A stretch of 64,000 bases of DNA. Source: Trichormus_B sp936914905. GTDB lineage: Bacteria > Cyanobacteriota > Cyanobacteriia > Cyanobacteriales > Nostocaceae. The notes below the pieces were generated by a model that saw nothing but the letters and a program-made list of their open reading frames with translations, searched no databases and was not told the origin of the DNA. Of this stretch, positions 10,494 through 20,804 are shown one piece after another. Location: assembly GCF_039871975.1 (NCBI RefSeq), contig NZ_JBDPLL010000001.1. One strand, written 5' to 3'. The translations under genes and the position numbers were made by a program. The first letter of the stretch is position 1, and the number at the start of each line of letters is the position of its first letter.

Positions 10494-11105
10494 TAATTTA
10501 TGTGAGGCTTAATGGTATTAATGGCATAATAAAACCATTAGATTATCATTCGTGGGAAGAAAAGAAATGATATGCCCAAAGTCTTCAAGTGGATTTAATG
10601 AAGCTGTTAAGGTGATCGCCTTCGGCATGCTATCCGGACTTTAATCCTACCCAAATTATGCCTGCTAGTATTGCTTCTACCACTTATTTATGTTTTGGTA
10701 GTGGGTATATTTGTGGTGGACTGATAATGGTATCAGCTATATTATTAACAATATTCCTCGATACTATTGACCACCCACCATTGCCACATCTCTCAGTTTT
10801 ACCTTAAAAGCTGGTAATGTTACTAATCTAGTATTATTTGCTTGGGCGCTGGGAATTACAGCTATTTTGCTAGGATTAGAGCCTTATGCCTTGTAATTAT
10901 TAACACGCTACACAAGTGACAGAGAATAAGTATCTTTCCGATCACTGTATTTGTTTTAATTTTTAGTCTTCAACCAACCACCCTAATTTATATTCAATGG
11001 ATAACAAAAAAATACTGAGTTTCTATGTCGCTTTAACAAACAAAAAGAGGATTGTAAAATTTTACAGCATAATATTTATCACCAAGCTATGCCATAAAAG
11101 GCTTT
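10494..11105. other. eroded region, possible membrane-protein remnant
   Basis: Between about 10560 and 10900 the plus strand shows hydrophobic coding-like phrases in shifting frames (LPKLCLLVLLLPLIYVLVVG; LVLFAWALGITAILLGLEPY), suggesting a dead multi-spanning membrane protein. I could not identify the family. The rest of the stretch is featureless. Confidence 0.4.
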
Positions 11106-11149
11106 TACTCCTGACTCCTGAACTCTTCTCGTTGTAATTATAATTATTT

Positions 11150-11575
11150 TACCCCTACTTATTCCTATGATCTTCGCAGGCACAAGACCAAATAACTTAG
11201 CTATTTAAGATACTAGATTAGTAACCTGTGCTTCTAGTCCTAACTGTGTTTCCAGTCAGATTACAGACTCACTTCATCAAATTACTCAGCTGAGTTTTAG
11301 CTCTCCCCCAGAACAGGCATTATCTCAGCTTAAAGGTATTATTCAATCTTTACCTAGAACGAAGATAACTAGTTAAACTATTATATATATGCGGAATCCA
11401 CAACAGCTTGGGTGGGATTTGTTGATAATGTAGAATTCTATATAGACCTTATAGACCTTAACTCCAACATCATTGATGTACGTTCATTTTCTCGCTGAGG
11501 GTATGGCGACTTAGGAGTAAATCGCCAATGTATAGAGACAATTCGCGCACTATTTAATAATTCTAAGTATAACTC
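11150..11575 (+). pseudogene. DUF1499 protein pseudogene
   Basis: Plus-strand translation with two or more frame changes gives CASSPNCVSSQ, PEQALSQLKGIIQSLPRTKI, TAWVGFVDNVEFYID and IIDVRSFSRxGYGDLGVNRQ, the characteristic order of DUF1499 proteins (the PNCVSSQ and R-S-x-SR-x-G-Y-x-D-x-GVN signatures are diagnostic). Stops and frameshifts, including a short tandem duplication (ATAGACCTT twice near 11440-11458), interrupt it. The family's biochemical role is unknown. The N-terminal membrane helix is also decayed (about 11110-11170). Confidence 0.75.
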
Positions 11576-11670
11576 CGTAAGTAAACAAAACTATGTAAAA
11601 AGATATAAGTTAGACTGAAAATCTATTCACTCTTGCTTTAATCATAACAACAATTTTTAATGCCCACTTA

Positions 11671-11712
11671 CTTAATTAACTAGAGTAGAGCCTTAATTAA
11701 CTAGAGTAGAGC
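11671..11712. repeat. 21-bp perfect tandem duplication at the 3' end of a glycosyltransferase gene
   Basis: The unit CTTAATTAACTAGAGTAGAGC occupies 11671-11691 and 11692-11712. The right-hand copy encodes the last residues and stop of the downstream-lying minus-strand glycosyltransferase; the left copy lies just past the stop. This looks like a recent slippage duplication that left the protein end unchanged. Confidence 0.85.
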
Positions 11713-12766
11713 GTAAATATCCATTTTCTTTAGCAAATTTCTCCTTAAGGATTTGTTTATAAACAGCTTCATAACCATCAGTCATCTGTTTGACACTAAA
11801 ATGATTTTCTACATATCGCCGACAAGCATAGCGGTTTAACTGTGCTACTTTATCAATCGCACTCACACAATCTCGTGTATTATTACAAAGGAAACCTGTT
11901 TCACCATGAGTAATTACTTCCTCAGTCGAACCCATTCGCATAGCAATTACCGGTGTACCAGAAGCCATTGACTCCACCATTACTAATCCAAATGGTTCTC
12001 TCCAAGTAATAGGAAATAACGTCGCTACAGCACCTCCCAACAGGACATTTTTTTCAGCATGATTAGCTTCACCTAAATACTGAATTTGATCACCATTAAT
12101 TAGCGGTTGAATCTCTTGCTCAAAAAATTTCACATCTACCATATCCACTTTACCCGCCATTTTCAATCGCCAACCAGCTTTCTTAGCAATCTCAATCGCT
12201 AAATGTGGACCTTTCTCTGGAGACATTCTCCCCAAAAATGCCAAGTAAGGCTCATCGATCGGTTTGGGAAAAAACTCATAACTAGTAACATCAATTCCAT
12301 TGTAAATTGTATCTACATAATTTAACCCTACTCTGAGTTCTCGTTGAGCATCAGAAATACTGATATAGGGCTGCTTTCTGGCATATTTAAAGATTTTCTC
12401 ATTGTCTGGAGTAAAAATTCCATGCAAGGTGTGAACTGTCGGAGTTTTTACTAGATTTGTGTATGCTAAGGGGCTATGCCCCATATGGGAGTGAATAATA
12501 TCAAACTCTTCGGCTTGTTCATAGACTAAAGCCAGTTGTAGCAATTCATAAATACTGTATTCTTTGACATTAGTATCGAGTCTTAAAGCACAGGGATGAA
12601 CTGATATCAACTTAGCTGAAGTTAAAGAATCCCCAGATGCAAATAATGTAACTTTATGTCCGCGTCGAACTAATTCATTCGTTAACAAACCTACTACCAA
12701 TTCTATACCTCCATAAGCTGGAGGTGGTACTCTCTCCCACAACGGAGCAATCTGAGCAATTCTCAT
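11693..12766 (-). CDS. GT4 family glycosyltransferase
   Basis: A 357-aa GT-B fold retaining glycosyltransferase. The N-terminal acceptor domain begins MRIAQIAPLWERVPPPAYGG, with the glycine-rich GGIE loop typical of GT4 enzymes. IHSHMGH lies in the middle. The C-terminal nucleotide-sugar domain has LAFLGRMSPEKGPHLAIEIA and the E-x7-E type signature in EPFGLVMVESMASGTPVIA. The start is set at the ATG at 12766, because AGGAGG lies 6 bases upstream; a TTG two codons earlier is not needed. It stands alone between decayed regions, 11 kb and more from other sugar genes, so donor, acceptor and pathway cannot be told. Complete, so probably still used. Confidence 0.85.
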   Translation of the reverse strand: MRIAQIAPLWERVPPPAYGGIELVVGLLTNELVRRGHKVTLFASGDSLTSAKLISVHPCALRLDTNVKEYSIYELLQLALVYEQAEEFDIIHSHMGHSPLAYTNLVKTPTVHTLHGIFTPDNEKIFKYARKQPYISISDAQRELRVGLNYVDTIYNGIDVTSYEFFPKPIDEPYLAFLGRMSPEKGPHLAIEIAKKAGWRLKMAGKVDMVDVKFFEQEIQPLINGDQIQYLGEANHAEKNVLLGGAVATLFPITWREPFGLVMVESMASGTPVIAMRMGSTEEVITHGETGFLCNNTRDCVSAIDKVAQLNRYACRRYVENHFSVKQMTDGYEAVYKQILKEKFAKENGYLRSTLVN

Positions 12767-14307
12767 GATCAACCTCCTAAAAGATAAGACTGTAAGTTAG
12801 TGATCTTTCTTCTTTTTGATGTAAATTAATGGCTAGCAATTAACTATAGCACTAAATCACTGAAAACAGCAACCATATTGATAATTGCTTAAAAATCTTA
12901 AGTCATAACTTGGATATTTTTTGTCTATCTTAGGTAGGGATAATATATTCTACTCAAGATATAAGGGTCAAGACATAAAGGGAGAAACACGATTTTGTGA
13001 GGTGGGGTAAGAAGTGTGCGATCACTAAACCTAAAACAGGCATCGGTAAAAACTATTGGCCGTAGTTAAACCTATGTAATACATATACGTTGAGTAAAAT
13101 AACTTAAGCAGATTCATTATATGAGAGAAGTTGATAAAGACTGGTACTTTGGTCAAGAAAAGTAGGATTTCTAAATAACAAACAGCGAACGCCTACCATT
13201 AATGACAATAAAAATATACTCAAGTCTTGAGTTGAGCAAATATTTGAAAGGTTTTCAAGAGCAAGTTAGAAAATTTTAGTAATTAATAACATTTCCTAAT
13301 ACAATAGACAAACTTTTAAGGCCCATAAAGGAAAGATTAAAGAAGCTGTATTAATATAAATGAATTTACTGCTTCAGCAGTAGGGTAGCATTCTAGAACT
13401 CTGGTTCAATAATGAAATTATCTTTTACGTGACTACGGGCAACAACATTTAAATTATGCTAACTTCTTAGCTCGTAAATAGCCCATAAATAACTTTTTAG
13501 CCCGTAAATTAGTATTGTTTGTAGACCTATAGGAATTGTAATACGCCAAGTTACCAGTTGAATAATGAAAGGAAATAGTAGATTTCGGTTAAGAGACAAT
13601 GCGTAAATTATATGACATCCTCGTTGTCAGTGGATAGCTGAAAGTCGGCATAACTTCTGTAATTCCACGATTTCTACCTTTTTTATATATCTTCAAAGCG
13701 TCTAATATCTTAATACTTACAACTCCCATTGAAGAGAATTTCCTGTGTCCATAAATACCTGCTTATTCGCTCACTAGCGTCAGTAGCTTATTCCCACCAG
13801 CTACAAATGATTGAATGGAAGTCTTCTTATTATTGAATGGAAGTCTTCTTAGCATCTGTTGAGAAGATACCTTATCTTGCGATTTTATTTGTTTGATATG
13901 ATTTATTTTAGTTCAGTTCCAGAGAAAGATTTTAGCTATGCCTGTGGTTAGCGTAGCTAAAAGCACACTTTTTACCACACCTCAAAAAATTGCGTTGCTC
14001 CCGACATAAATGAGTTAGATACATACAAAATCATGCTCCTTATGATCAATAAGAAATTCACAAAATAATTAATAATAAACTAACAAAAATATCGGAACTA
14101 TGTTAATATTCTTAATATACTATATATTTAGTATTTAGGTGATTTTTATTAATCCTATATTTTAGTGTTAGCATTTAGAGAATTTTTTATAAAACAGTAA
14201 TTTATTTTATGTCTGCTAAGTTACCTGTAAATACCTTGACTACTTTGATAGGAACCGTCTAATCTAATAGAATAACTATTATAATAACTATAAAGTTAAG
14301 TATAAAC
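12767..14307. other. 1.5 kb eroded intergenic region
   Basis: No gene of recognisable family. A tandem duplication of about 20 bases (TTGAATGGAAGTCTTCTTA twice) lies at 13811-13852. In related cyanobacteria potC follows potA/potB/potD-type genes. I looked for their conserved ATPase or permease phrases here on the plus strand and found none, so any such genes have been deleted or are unreadable. A potC promoter must lie in the AT-rich part just before 14308 but cannot be pinpointed. Confidence 0.5.
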
Positions 14308-15105
14308 GTGAATATCTCTAAACAAACCAAAAAAGCCCCTATGTTATGGCAGTCCGCGTTCTCACTGCTGATACTTGTGTTCATGTACCTGCCTATAGTG
14401 GTACTAGGCTTTTATAGCTTTAACAAATCACCCTACAGCGCCACGTGGCAAGGATTTACCCTGGAATGGTATCAAAAACTGTTCAGTGATGATCGCATCT
14501 TATCGGCTGTAAATAATAGTTTACTAATTGCTTTCAGCGCAGTCACAGTTTCTGCAGTATTGGGAACTTTGATGGCGGTAGGGTTAGGGCGTTATAATTT
14601 TCCCGGCAAAACATTGTATCGTGGTATATCTTATCTACCATTATTAATTCCTGATATTGCGATCGCAGTAGCCACACTAGTATATTTAGCTGCCTTAGCT
14701 ATACCATTAAGCATTTTGACAAATGTAGCAGCCCACATCGTTTTTTGTCTCTCCTACATTGGACTAGTCGTATCTGCTAGACTTAATAATCTAGACCCCC
14801 ATCTAGAAGAAGCCGCACTAGATTTAGGTGCAACACCTATTCAAGCCTTCTTCCAAGTTATCTTACCCCAATTAATGCCTGGTATTGTCTGTGGTTGCTT
14901 ACTCGCATTTGTCCTCAGTTTAGACGACTTTCTGATCTCCAGTTTTACTGCTGGTAGCGGTTCTAGTACCTTACCAATGGAAATATTTAGCCGCATTAGA
15001 ACCGGAGTCAAACCTGATATTAACGCCCTCAGCGTCATATTAGTTTCCATCACCGCTACCGTCGCCATTCTAGCAGAACTAATTCGTGCATCTGAAGATA
15101 GGTAA
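14308..15105 (+). CDS. potC: spermidine/putrescine-type ABC transporter permease PotC
   Basis: Inner-membrane permease subunit of the polyamine importer family, 265 aa, with six predicted transmembrane helices (first at about 14-36, FSLLILVFMYLPIVVLGFY). The EAA loop that contacts the ATPase is present as EEAALDLGATPIQAFFQVILP (about 171-191). The C-terminal block with LDDFLISSFTAGSG and LPMEIFSRIRTGVKPDIN is typical of PotC. Translation starts at a GTG. The frame is fully open and of normal length, yet no ATPase, second permease or binding protein lies next to it. It may work with partners encoded elsewhere, or be in the first stage of decay. Confidence 0.88.
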   Translation: MNISKQTKKAPMLWQSAFSLLILVFMYLPIVVLGFYSFNKSPYSATWQGFTLEWYQKLFSDDRILSAVNNSLLIAFSAVTVSAVLGTLMAVGLGRYNFPGKTLYRGISYLPLLIPDIAIAVATLVYLAALAIPLSILTNVAAHIVFCLSYIGLVVSARLNNLDPHLEEAALDLGATPIQAFFQVILPQLMPGIVCGCLLAFVLSLDDFLISSFTAGSGSSTLPMEIFSRIRTGVKPDINALSVILVSITATVAILAELIRASEDR

Positions 15106-16054
15106 AATAATTTGTAATAATGCTTTCAGCAAACTACGCTAATGTAATTCCTAATTACTCCCTAATTACCAGAAAAATGTAAGTTAGGTTAAGCGACAGC
15201 AAACCAGAGAATCTATTAGCAGAAACTAGGGTTTTAGACTCCTGGATATAGACTTAGACTCTGTCCATTCTATCCGCCTTAGATAAGAATATTTGAATAT
15301 TTATTTCTCTCAAAAAATGCTAGAAACAAACTAGATTATAAATAATAAATTGACAGGAGAAACATTAGCAGATAGGGATAACCTAGATTATTTCCATTGG
15401 AAAGAAGCCTAGTATCAAGTTCACTACCTTCAAGACTTAGATAGAATCAAACCCACTCCTTTTAAACTATTAGGTAAAGATATAGTTATTTGGTGGGAGA
15501 AATAAACTCAATCTTGGCAAACATTTGTAGACTAATCTCCCTACTGTTAAGCCAAACTTTCGGAAGTCAGAATCAAACAAAATGAATTCTTAGAATGTCC
15601 CTATCATGGTTGGGTATTTTCAGGAGATGGCACTTGTAAAATAATTCTCTAAGAAGCACCAGGAGGTAAGTCTGAAACTTCCCGACGTGCCGGTATATCA
15701 TAATTACCAACAACAGAAAAACAAGGACTATTATTTGTTTATACAGGCACCCCAGAGAACGCTGAAAGAACGAAAATTCACCTTATAGAAGCCATAGAAG
15801 ATAGAAGAACTAGAAGAACCGCCAGATAGATGGGTGATAATCAACACATTTCAAGCTGTTTCCTATGATACATTGACACTTTTAAGAAATATTCTACATC
15901 CTAGTTATTTTGCCTTTACGTATTATCGCACAGTCGGCAATCGCGCCAATGCCGCATACTTAGAATTAAAAGTTATTAATTCCGGAAAACATGGTTTCAA
16001 AGCCGTAGGGAAGCAAGAGTTAAAACCAGAATAAATAAGAGAATTATCGATAAC

Positions 16055-16106
16055 ATTCATCGCCTCTACATTGATATGGGATGATATTAATGTAGAGGCG
16101 ATGAAT
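16055..16106. repeat. 18-bp perfect inverted repeat inside the Rieske pseudogene
   Basis: ATTCATCGCCTCTACATT at 16055-16072 and its exact reverse complement at 16089-16106, separated by 16 bases. It falls where the oxygenase reading frame loses similarity to the family, which suggests a small inserted palindromic element. Confidence 0.85.
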
Positions 16107-16605
16107 AATACCAAGCATCGTTTATGCTAGACCAATTCCTAAAGGTGAATGTTGGATAGTCGCACGATTCTCTCTCAAATTTGTCTCTAAGCTCCCTGGT
16201 ATATCTATTAAACTTAGACCTTGTTGGTATTATTACCTGGAAGAAAATGCTGTCTTAGAAGACAACCAGATTCTTCTGCATTACCAAGAACGTTATGTAG
16301 AAGCAAAAGTAGCAGTCATAACATTACTAAAGCCTTTTATTTAGTAATAAAAGTAGATGGTTTTTTATTTGAACTACATCACTGGGTGAAACAATATAAG
16401 GCCGGAGAATTTCCCCGTGAACCTTTCCCTCCTACATTACCAACAGAAGTATTACTAGAACGGTATCACTCCTATATAGGAAAATACGCCAGTTGTAGAA
16501 GAGCTCTCGCTAATATTCAGTTATTAAAATTCTGGTGTATAACCATAGCATTATTAGCTTTAAGAAGTAGTACAATTTTAGGATTTTCATACATCTAACA
16601 TATCA

Positions 16606-16633
16606 TGTAAATGTCTCTATTGAGACATTTACA
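16606..16633. repeat. 12-bp perfect hairpin inside the Rieske pseudogene
   Basis: TGTAAATGTCTC (16606-16617), loop TATT, GAGACATTTACA (16622-16633). It interrupts the C-terminal part of the oxygenase remnant, between the phrases IQLLKF and YIPPRNLP. It is a second, different small palindrome in the same dead gene. Confidence 0.85.
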
Positions 16634-16735
16634 CCTCTAGCATTAGGGTTAATCTTGTAGAGACTTAACAAGTTAGAAAAGAAGTTCTATCAAGGACGAT
16701 ATATCCCACCACGTAACCTCCCAGAAAAAAACTGA

Positions 16736-17006
16736 AACCTGCTCAAATTAGATTCCTGATTTTCTCAAAAAGTCCGGAACCTAGTGAATTACTCTCAATC
16801 ACCAAATATGTTATAAATCCCTCAAAGAATGATTAACTGAGCACTTGACAAATACCAAGAATCATTATATTAATTATATTAATAATATAAATCTGTAGCG
16901 CCTATATATATACCATTGATTACTACTAAATAACTAATAACTGACAACTAATAACTGATTAATAATTGGGGCTGACTTTGGACAAGATGCTATCTTCCCC
17001 TCAACC
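16736..17006. other. upstream region of the kinase-FGE gene
   Basis: AT-rich, with short direct repeats of TAATAACTGA type at 16925-16965. No gene seen. It presumably carries the promoter of the kinase gene. Confidence 0.4.
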
Positions 17007-18869
17007 ATGCAAATTTGTCAAAATCCCAATTGTTCAAACCCATTCAATCCTGACTACAGTAAATTTTGCATCGTTTGTGGACACGGTAAATTTGGACAAA
17101 TCCTTAGAAACCGTTACCGTGTTTTGCGTTTATTAGGAGAAGGTGGGTTTAGCAAAACTTACGCTACAGAAGATGTAGACAGACTCAACGCACCTTGCGT
17201 CATTAAGCAGTTTTTCCCCCAAGTTCAGGGAACAGGACAACGTGCAAAAGCAGCAGAATTTTTCAAAGAAGAGGCGTTTAGATTATATGAACTTGGAGAA
17301 AATCATCCCCAGATTCCTCGTTTATTAGCTTACTTTGAACAAGGTGCTAGTTTATATTTAGTCCAGGAATTTATTTTTGGGAAAACCCTCCTAGAAGAAG
17401 TTCAAGAACAGGCTTATAGCGAAGGGAAAGTTCGCCAACTTTTGTTAGATTTATTACCAGTTCTTGATTTTGTTCACCAGAAAAATATAATTCATCGGGA
17501 TATTAAACCCGAAAATATTCTTCGTCGAGATACAGATCAAAAACCTGTATTAATTGACTTTGGTGGTGCAAAACAAGTAACTCATACTAGCATAGCCAGA
17601 CAAGCCACAGCTATTTATACTTTAGGTTATGCACCAACCGAACAGATGGCAGGTTTTGCTTGTCATGCAAGTGACCTATATGCTTTAGGTGTAACTTGTG
17701 TCAGGTTGTTAACTCAGGATTTACCCATGCAAGATACCTATGGGCTTAAAGATCCTCTTTATGATCCTATGACTGCGAAATGGTTATGGAAAGAACGTTT
17801 ACAGGCAAGAAGTATTACAATTAGTCAGGAATTAACATACATTTTAGATCAATTACTACAACATTTTCCCAACGATAGATATCAGTCAGCAAGAGAAGTT
17901 TTAGATGATTTAACAGCGGAACTATCACTCCCATTAGGATTAGAACCAGTAACTTCAGAAATTTCCCATATTATCGAAACACCATTAACACCTCCACCTC
18001 CAGCACGGAAAATTATCTTTCCCTTACTACCTTTAAAAACTTTTGATTTTGATGTAGTTACAATAGATACAGCAGGGCAAGAGATTAATTATGAGACACT
18101 GAGCGCCAAGTTCTTTCTAGAACAATTAAATAGAAATGTCGCTTTAGAAATGGTATCAATTCCTGGTGGTAGTTTTCTGATGGGTTCACCAGAATTTGAA
18201 GGTGATGCTGAGGAATATCCACAACATCAAGTCATGGTTAAACCGTTTTTCATGGCGAAATATCCCATTACTCAAGCACAGTGGAAAGCAGTTGTAGCAT
18301 TACCGCAAGTTACCCAAGCTTTAAACTCCAAGCCATCAAAATTTAAAGGTATAAATTTGCCTGTAGAAAATGTTTCCTGGTATGAAGCGGTGGAATTTTG
18401 TTTGAGGTTATCAATGAAAACTGGACGAAATTATCGTTTACCTAGTGAAGCCGAATGGGAATATGCCTGTCGTGCGGGATCTACCACTGCTTTTCATTTT
18501 GGAGAAAGAATCACTTCTGACTTAATTAATTGTAGCGGTGGTGATTTTTATATTGTCCCAATTAAAAGCAACTTCCGTAAACAAATCACAAATGTCGGCA
18601 GTTTTAATATAGCAAATGCTTTTGGTTTGTATGATATGCATGGGTTAGTTTGGGAATGGTGTGCTGATCCTTGGCATAACAATTATGAAAATGCACCGAC
18701 AAATGCTAGTATTTGGGATGTTGATGGTGATATACATCGTCGGGTTTTGCGCGGTGGTGCGTGGAATTTCAATGCAGAACTTTGTCGTAGTGCTAGTCGC
18801 AGTTGGAATGAAGCGGAAGGTGGTTTAAGAATGTCGGGTTTGCGAGTGGTATTTTCAGTTGAGGAATGA
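17007..18869 (+). CDS. serine/threonine protein kinase fused to a formylglycine-generating-enzyme (SUMF1) domain
   Basis: A 620-aa three-part protein. Residues 1-27 form a zinc-ribbon-like cap (Cys4, Cys9, Cys21, Cys24). The Hanks-type kinase domain (about 37-305) has the glycine loop GEGGFS at 44-49, Lys67 in VIKQF, HRDIKPEN with catalytic Asp165, and the Mg-binding DFGG at 184-187. A proline-rich linker (about 325-340) leads to an FGE/SUMF1-type domain (about 375-620) with MVSIPGGSFLMGSPEFEGDA, LPSEAEWEYACRAG, WEWCADPW and RGGAWNFN. Such fusions are common in filamentous cyanobacteria. The FGE-like part is generally thought to act as a binding module, and I cannot confirm oxidase activity here. 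No transmembrane segment is evident, so it is probably cytosolic. Intact and monocistronic. Confidence 0.92.
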   Translation: MQICQNPNCSNPFNPDYSKFCIVCGHGKFGQILRNRYRVLRLLGEGGFSKTYATEDVDRLNAPCVIKQFFPQVQGTGQRAKAAEFFKEEAFRLYELGENHPQIPRLLAYFEQGASLYLVQEFIFGKTLLEEVQEQAYSEGKVRQLLLDLLPVLDFVHQKNIIHRDIKPENILRRDTDQKPVLIDFGGAKQVTHTSIARQATAIYTLGYAPTEQMAGFACHASDLYALGVTCVRLLTQDLPMQDTYGLKDPLYDPMTAKWLWKERLQARSITISQELTYILDQLLQHFPNDRYQSAREVLDDLTAELSLPLGLEPVTSEISHIIETPLTPPPPARKIIFPLLPLKTFDFDVVTIDTAGQEINYETLSAKFFLEQLNRNVALEMVSIPGGSFLMGSPEFEGDAEEYPQHQVMVKPFFMAKYPITQAQWKAVVALPQVTQALNSKPSKFKGINLPVENVSWYEAVEFCLRLSMKTGRNYRLPSEAEWEYACRAGSTTAFHFGERITSDLINCSGGDFYIVPIKSNFRKQITNVGSFNIANAFGLYDMHGLVWEWCADPWHNNYENAPTNASIWDVDGDIHRRVLRGGAWNFNAELCRSASRSWNEAEGGLRMSGLRVVFSVEE

Positions 18870-18984
18870 ATTGCTGCGGAAATAAAAATTTTTGTAGGGT
18901 AGGAGAGTTAGGTTGTTCGTAGCTTTGGTTTTTTCGTAGAAATATTTAATTTTACGCCTATCAACAGTGCAAGTTCTAACTACT

Positions 18985-19135
18985 TCCTATTCCTAAGTCC
19001 AAAATACGTTTAAGGGTTTTGGGGACTTGAGATAATAAAACAGCTTCCCCCTCTGTGGTGTGACGAATTCTATCTGCTTTCCCTAAATAGCATAAAGCGT
19101 GTTCTGACGATGTGCAAAGACTGATATTATTTATG
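18985..19135 (-). pseudogene. class I SAM-dependent methyltransferase fragment (N-terminus only)
   Basis: Minus-strand translation gives EHALCYLGKADRI, HTTEGEAVLLSQVPKTLKR and ILDLGIGS. The last corresponds to the SAM-binding motif I (LDLGTGDG-like) of a cyanobacterial methyltransferase family. Similarity stops there, so only the first roughly 50 residues survive. Confidence 0.6.
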
Positions 19136-19140
19136 TACTT

Positions 19141-19506
19141 ATTCTAGAAATTTTTCTGCTAACCAAGTAAATACGACTATACCCAAAATATCAGCAGCTA
19201 AGTGTGTGATATTAGCAGTAGGATAAGGTGGAAAAGATTGCATGATTTCGTTAAAGATACAAGCAATAGTGACTATCAGGGTGCAATATGTATAGGAATA
19301 TATAATATATGAAACTTACATTTTCTTAATACGTAGTGACTGAGATAATCAGCAATTCCTAGTAACAGTGAATAAAAAATTGTGTCATAGTCGGGAAATT
19401 GTATTATTATCGTTGGTCTAATTCGCAGGTAAGCTGAGATAGAGATGGAAATTTTAATTTCCAAATAAACGCAAAAAGCAAAAACCCAACGTTGATGAGT
19501 GTTCAT
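19141..19506 (-). pseudogene. VanZ-like membrane protein pseudogene
   Basis: Two adjacent minus-strand frames join into a small membrane protein. The first (19506-19278) has MNTHQRWVFAFCVYL, a hydrophobic helix, then IQFPDYDTIFYSLLLG. The second (about 19275-19143) has IVTIACIFNEIMQSFPPY, LAADILGIVVFTWLAEKF and a stop. The E-x-x-Q-x-F/PxR-like motif followed by D-x-x-A-D-x-x-G-I is characteristic of VanZ-like proteins. A frameshift separates the halves near 19275. Function of the chromosomal family is unknown. Confidence 0.65.
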
Positions 19507-19606
19507 TTCTCTAATTTAGAATGGTGTTTTTGCTAACTAAAAAAATATCAGTATGTATTCCGCAATTTCATAAGTTTGAGATTGGGAATTTTATTCTGAT
19601 TATTAA

Positions 19607-19867
19607 TCATGTGTGTAAATTGGCTTGTTCCTGCAACCAAGGGTCTACTGGTTGTCCATCTCTTCGTTGTAATTCAATTTCTATGACCATCACTTCTTGT
19701 GAACCAGGAGGTGCGGGTCTTTGATGGAAAATAACCTCATATTCTAAAGGGTTTTGATTATGTTCTCTTAACCAAAATTTAACCTTTGTTAAAGCAAAGA
19801 ATAATTGTCCCTGGGTAAACATTTGGGTAATTTGCATTTGTAGGGTGTAAGGGTTGATGTGACTCAT
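19607..19867 (-). CDS. conserved hypothetical small cytosolic protein
   Basis: An 86-aa frame beginning MSHINPYTLQMQITQMFTQG and containing KVKFWLREHNQNPLEYEVIF, with a mixed helix-strand character and an acidic C-terminal half. GGAGT lies 8 bases before the ATG. No transmembrane segment or known motif. The good ribosome site, lack of stops and protein-like composition, in a neighbourhood full of dead genes, suggest a gene still in use. Function not recognised. Confidence 0.65.
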   Translation of the reverse strand: MSHINPYTLQMQITQMFTQGQLFFALTKVKFWLREHNQNPLEYEVIFHQRPAPPGSQEVMVIEIELQRRDGQPVDPWLQEQANLHT

Positions 19868-20079
19868 TTTTTGACTCCTTTAGTATTTGTGGTTATTATA
19901 GTTTTACCCAGAGGTGCAAAGGGGAAGATTAAGTTTAGAGTTCTTATTCTTCTGAGTTAAAACCTACTTTATCATAAATATCTACTAAGAATAATTGGCA
20001 GGGTATAAAAGCTAAATTTAAACTATTCTCCCTATGGGTAAATTCAGCAAATATGCATTTATTATTATCAGTTCTAAAA

Positions 20080-20508
20080 TATTGCTAAACGTTCATTGTA
20101 TATTGATAAATTGAAATATATTGATCCGGTAAGGTACAGAGTTTTCATCTCTATCTCTGCTTTTGGTAGTCTTTGGATAAGACTTCTATAATCATCACAG
20201 AACTTACTAAGGTCTCTCTTCTTACTTTTACATAAATCAAGGGTGTATTTTATTAAAAAAATCAGGATAGGTATGATTTTGTCAGCAATCCAAAGCCGTT
20301 GATCTATAAAAAAGACTTGATAGGTTTGACGTTTGAGAGGACAACTAAGTGTAGCAATGACATTAAGTGCAAGTCGGTTATGAGTTGGTATTCCACCTCT
20401 CATCGCTATAGTTAACGCATTGAGATATTAGTGACGTATTTCTAAATTAAATTCTAATTCTAGATATTCTTCAGGTAAATAGTAGTGTTTCTCTTGTGCT
20501 AGAGTCAT
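20080..20508 (-). pseudogene. Uma2-family (PD-(D/E)XK) endonuclease pseudogene
   Basis: The ATG at 20508 starts MTLAQEKHYYLPEEYLELE, the typical N-terminus of cyanobacterial Uma2 proteins. It breaks by frameshift and continues at 20403 with GGIPTHNRLALNV, QTYQVFFIDQRLWIADK, then a decayed C-terminus. The central catalytic block (D-x-x-V, E-V-L-S) is missing or unreadable. These proteins resemble restriction-type nucleases of unknown role and are often expanded and often decayed in Nostocales. Confidence 0.75.
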
Positions 20509-20519
20509 AATTTGAATCT

Positions 20520-20795
20520 GTTAACGCTGTTATCATTAATAATGCAGTATCTTCTATAACACTAACGAGTTCATGTCAACTAGTCACTAAGTTTTGCTGT
20601 GCTACTTTATTCAGAGCTTCTTCAATATCAATGACTTTCGGATCTGTAATTTCTCTAAGTGTTCCTGCACTTTTTCGACTTTTGCACTCCCTTAGGGGAT
20701 TTTGTTCAATGCAAAGTAATGTTTGGTTTCACTTTGAACTTGTTTATATAGTCTAATACTTAGACTATATCATAAGTATTACATTAATTGTAATA
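20520..20795. other. unassigned remnant
   Basis: Minus-strand fragment around 20690-20580 with a coding-like phrase (LREITDPKVIDIEEALNKVA). I do not recognise it. No intact frame. Confidence 0.3.
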
Positions 20796-20804
20796 GTGGA
20801 TACC

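Larger units (their letters stand above)
15355..16735 (+). pseudogene. Rieske-type oxygenase (pheophorbide a oxygenase-like) pseudogene
   Basis: The plus strand in several frames reads as a chloroplast-type Rieske monooxygenase. Phrases in order: DYFHWKEAWYQVHYLQDLD-like, LLGKDIVIWWEK and a decayed Rieske first half (C-P-H/L region with AKLSEVRI). Next come ECPYHGWVFSGDGTC (second Rieske half, C-x2-H intact) and ALVSYDTLTLLRNILHPSYF-like (non-heme iron region). The C-terminus holds LFELHHWVKQY, CASCRRALANIQLLKF-like, and ends near 16733 with YIPPRNLPEK. Multiple stops are present. Such enzymes act in chlorophyll catabolism or unknown aromatic hydroxylation in cyanobacteria. Two perfect inverted repeats (16055-16106 and 16606-16633) sit inside it. 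Confidence 0.8.

Noticed and set aside
9370..11575. Intact aminotransferase or DUF1499 genes
   Set aside because: Recognisable phrases exist only across several frames with stops; called as pseudogenes.
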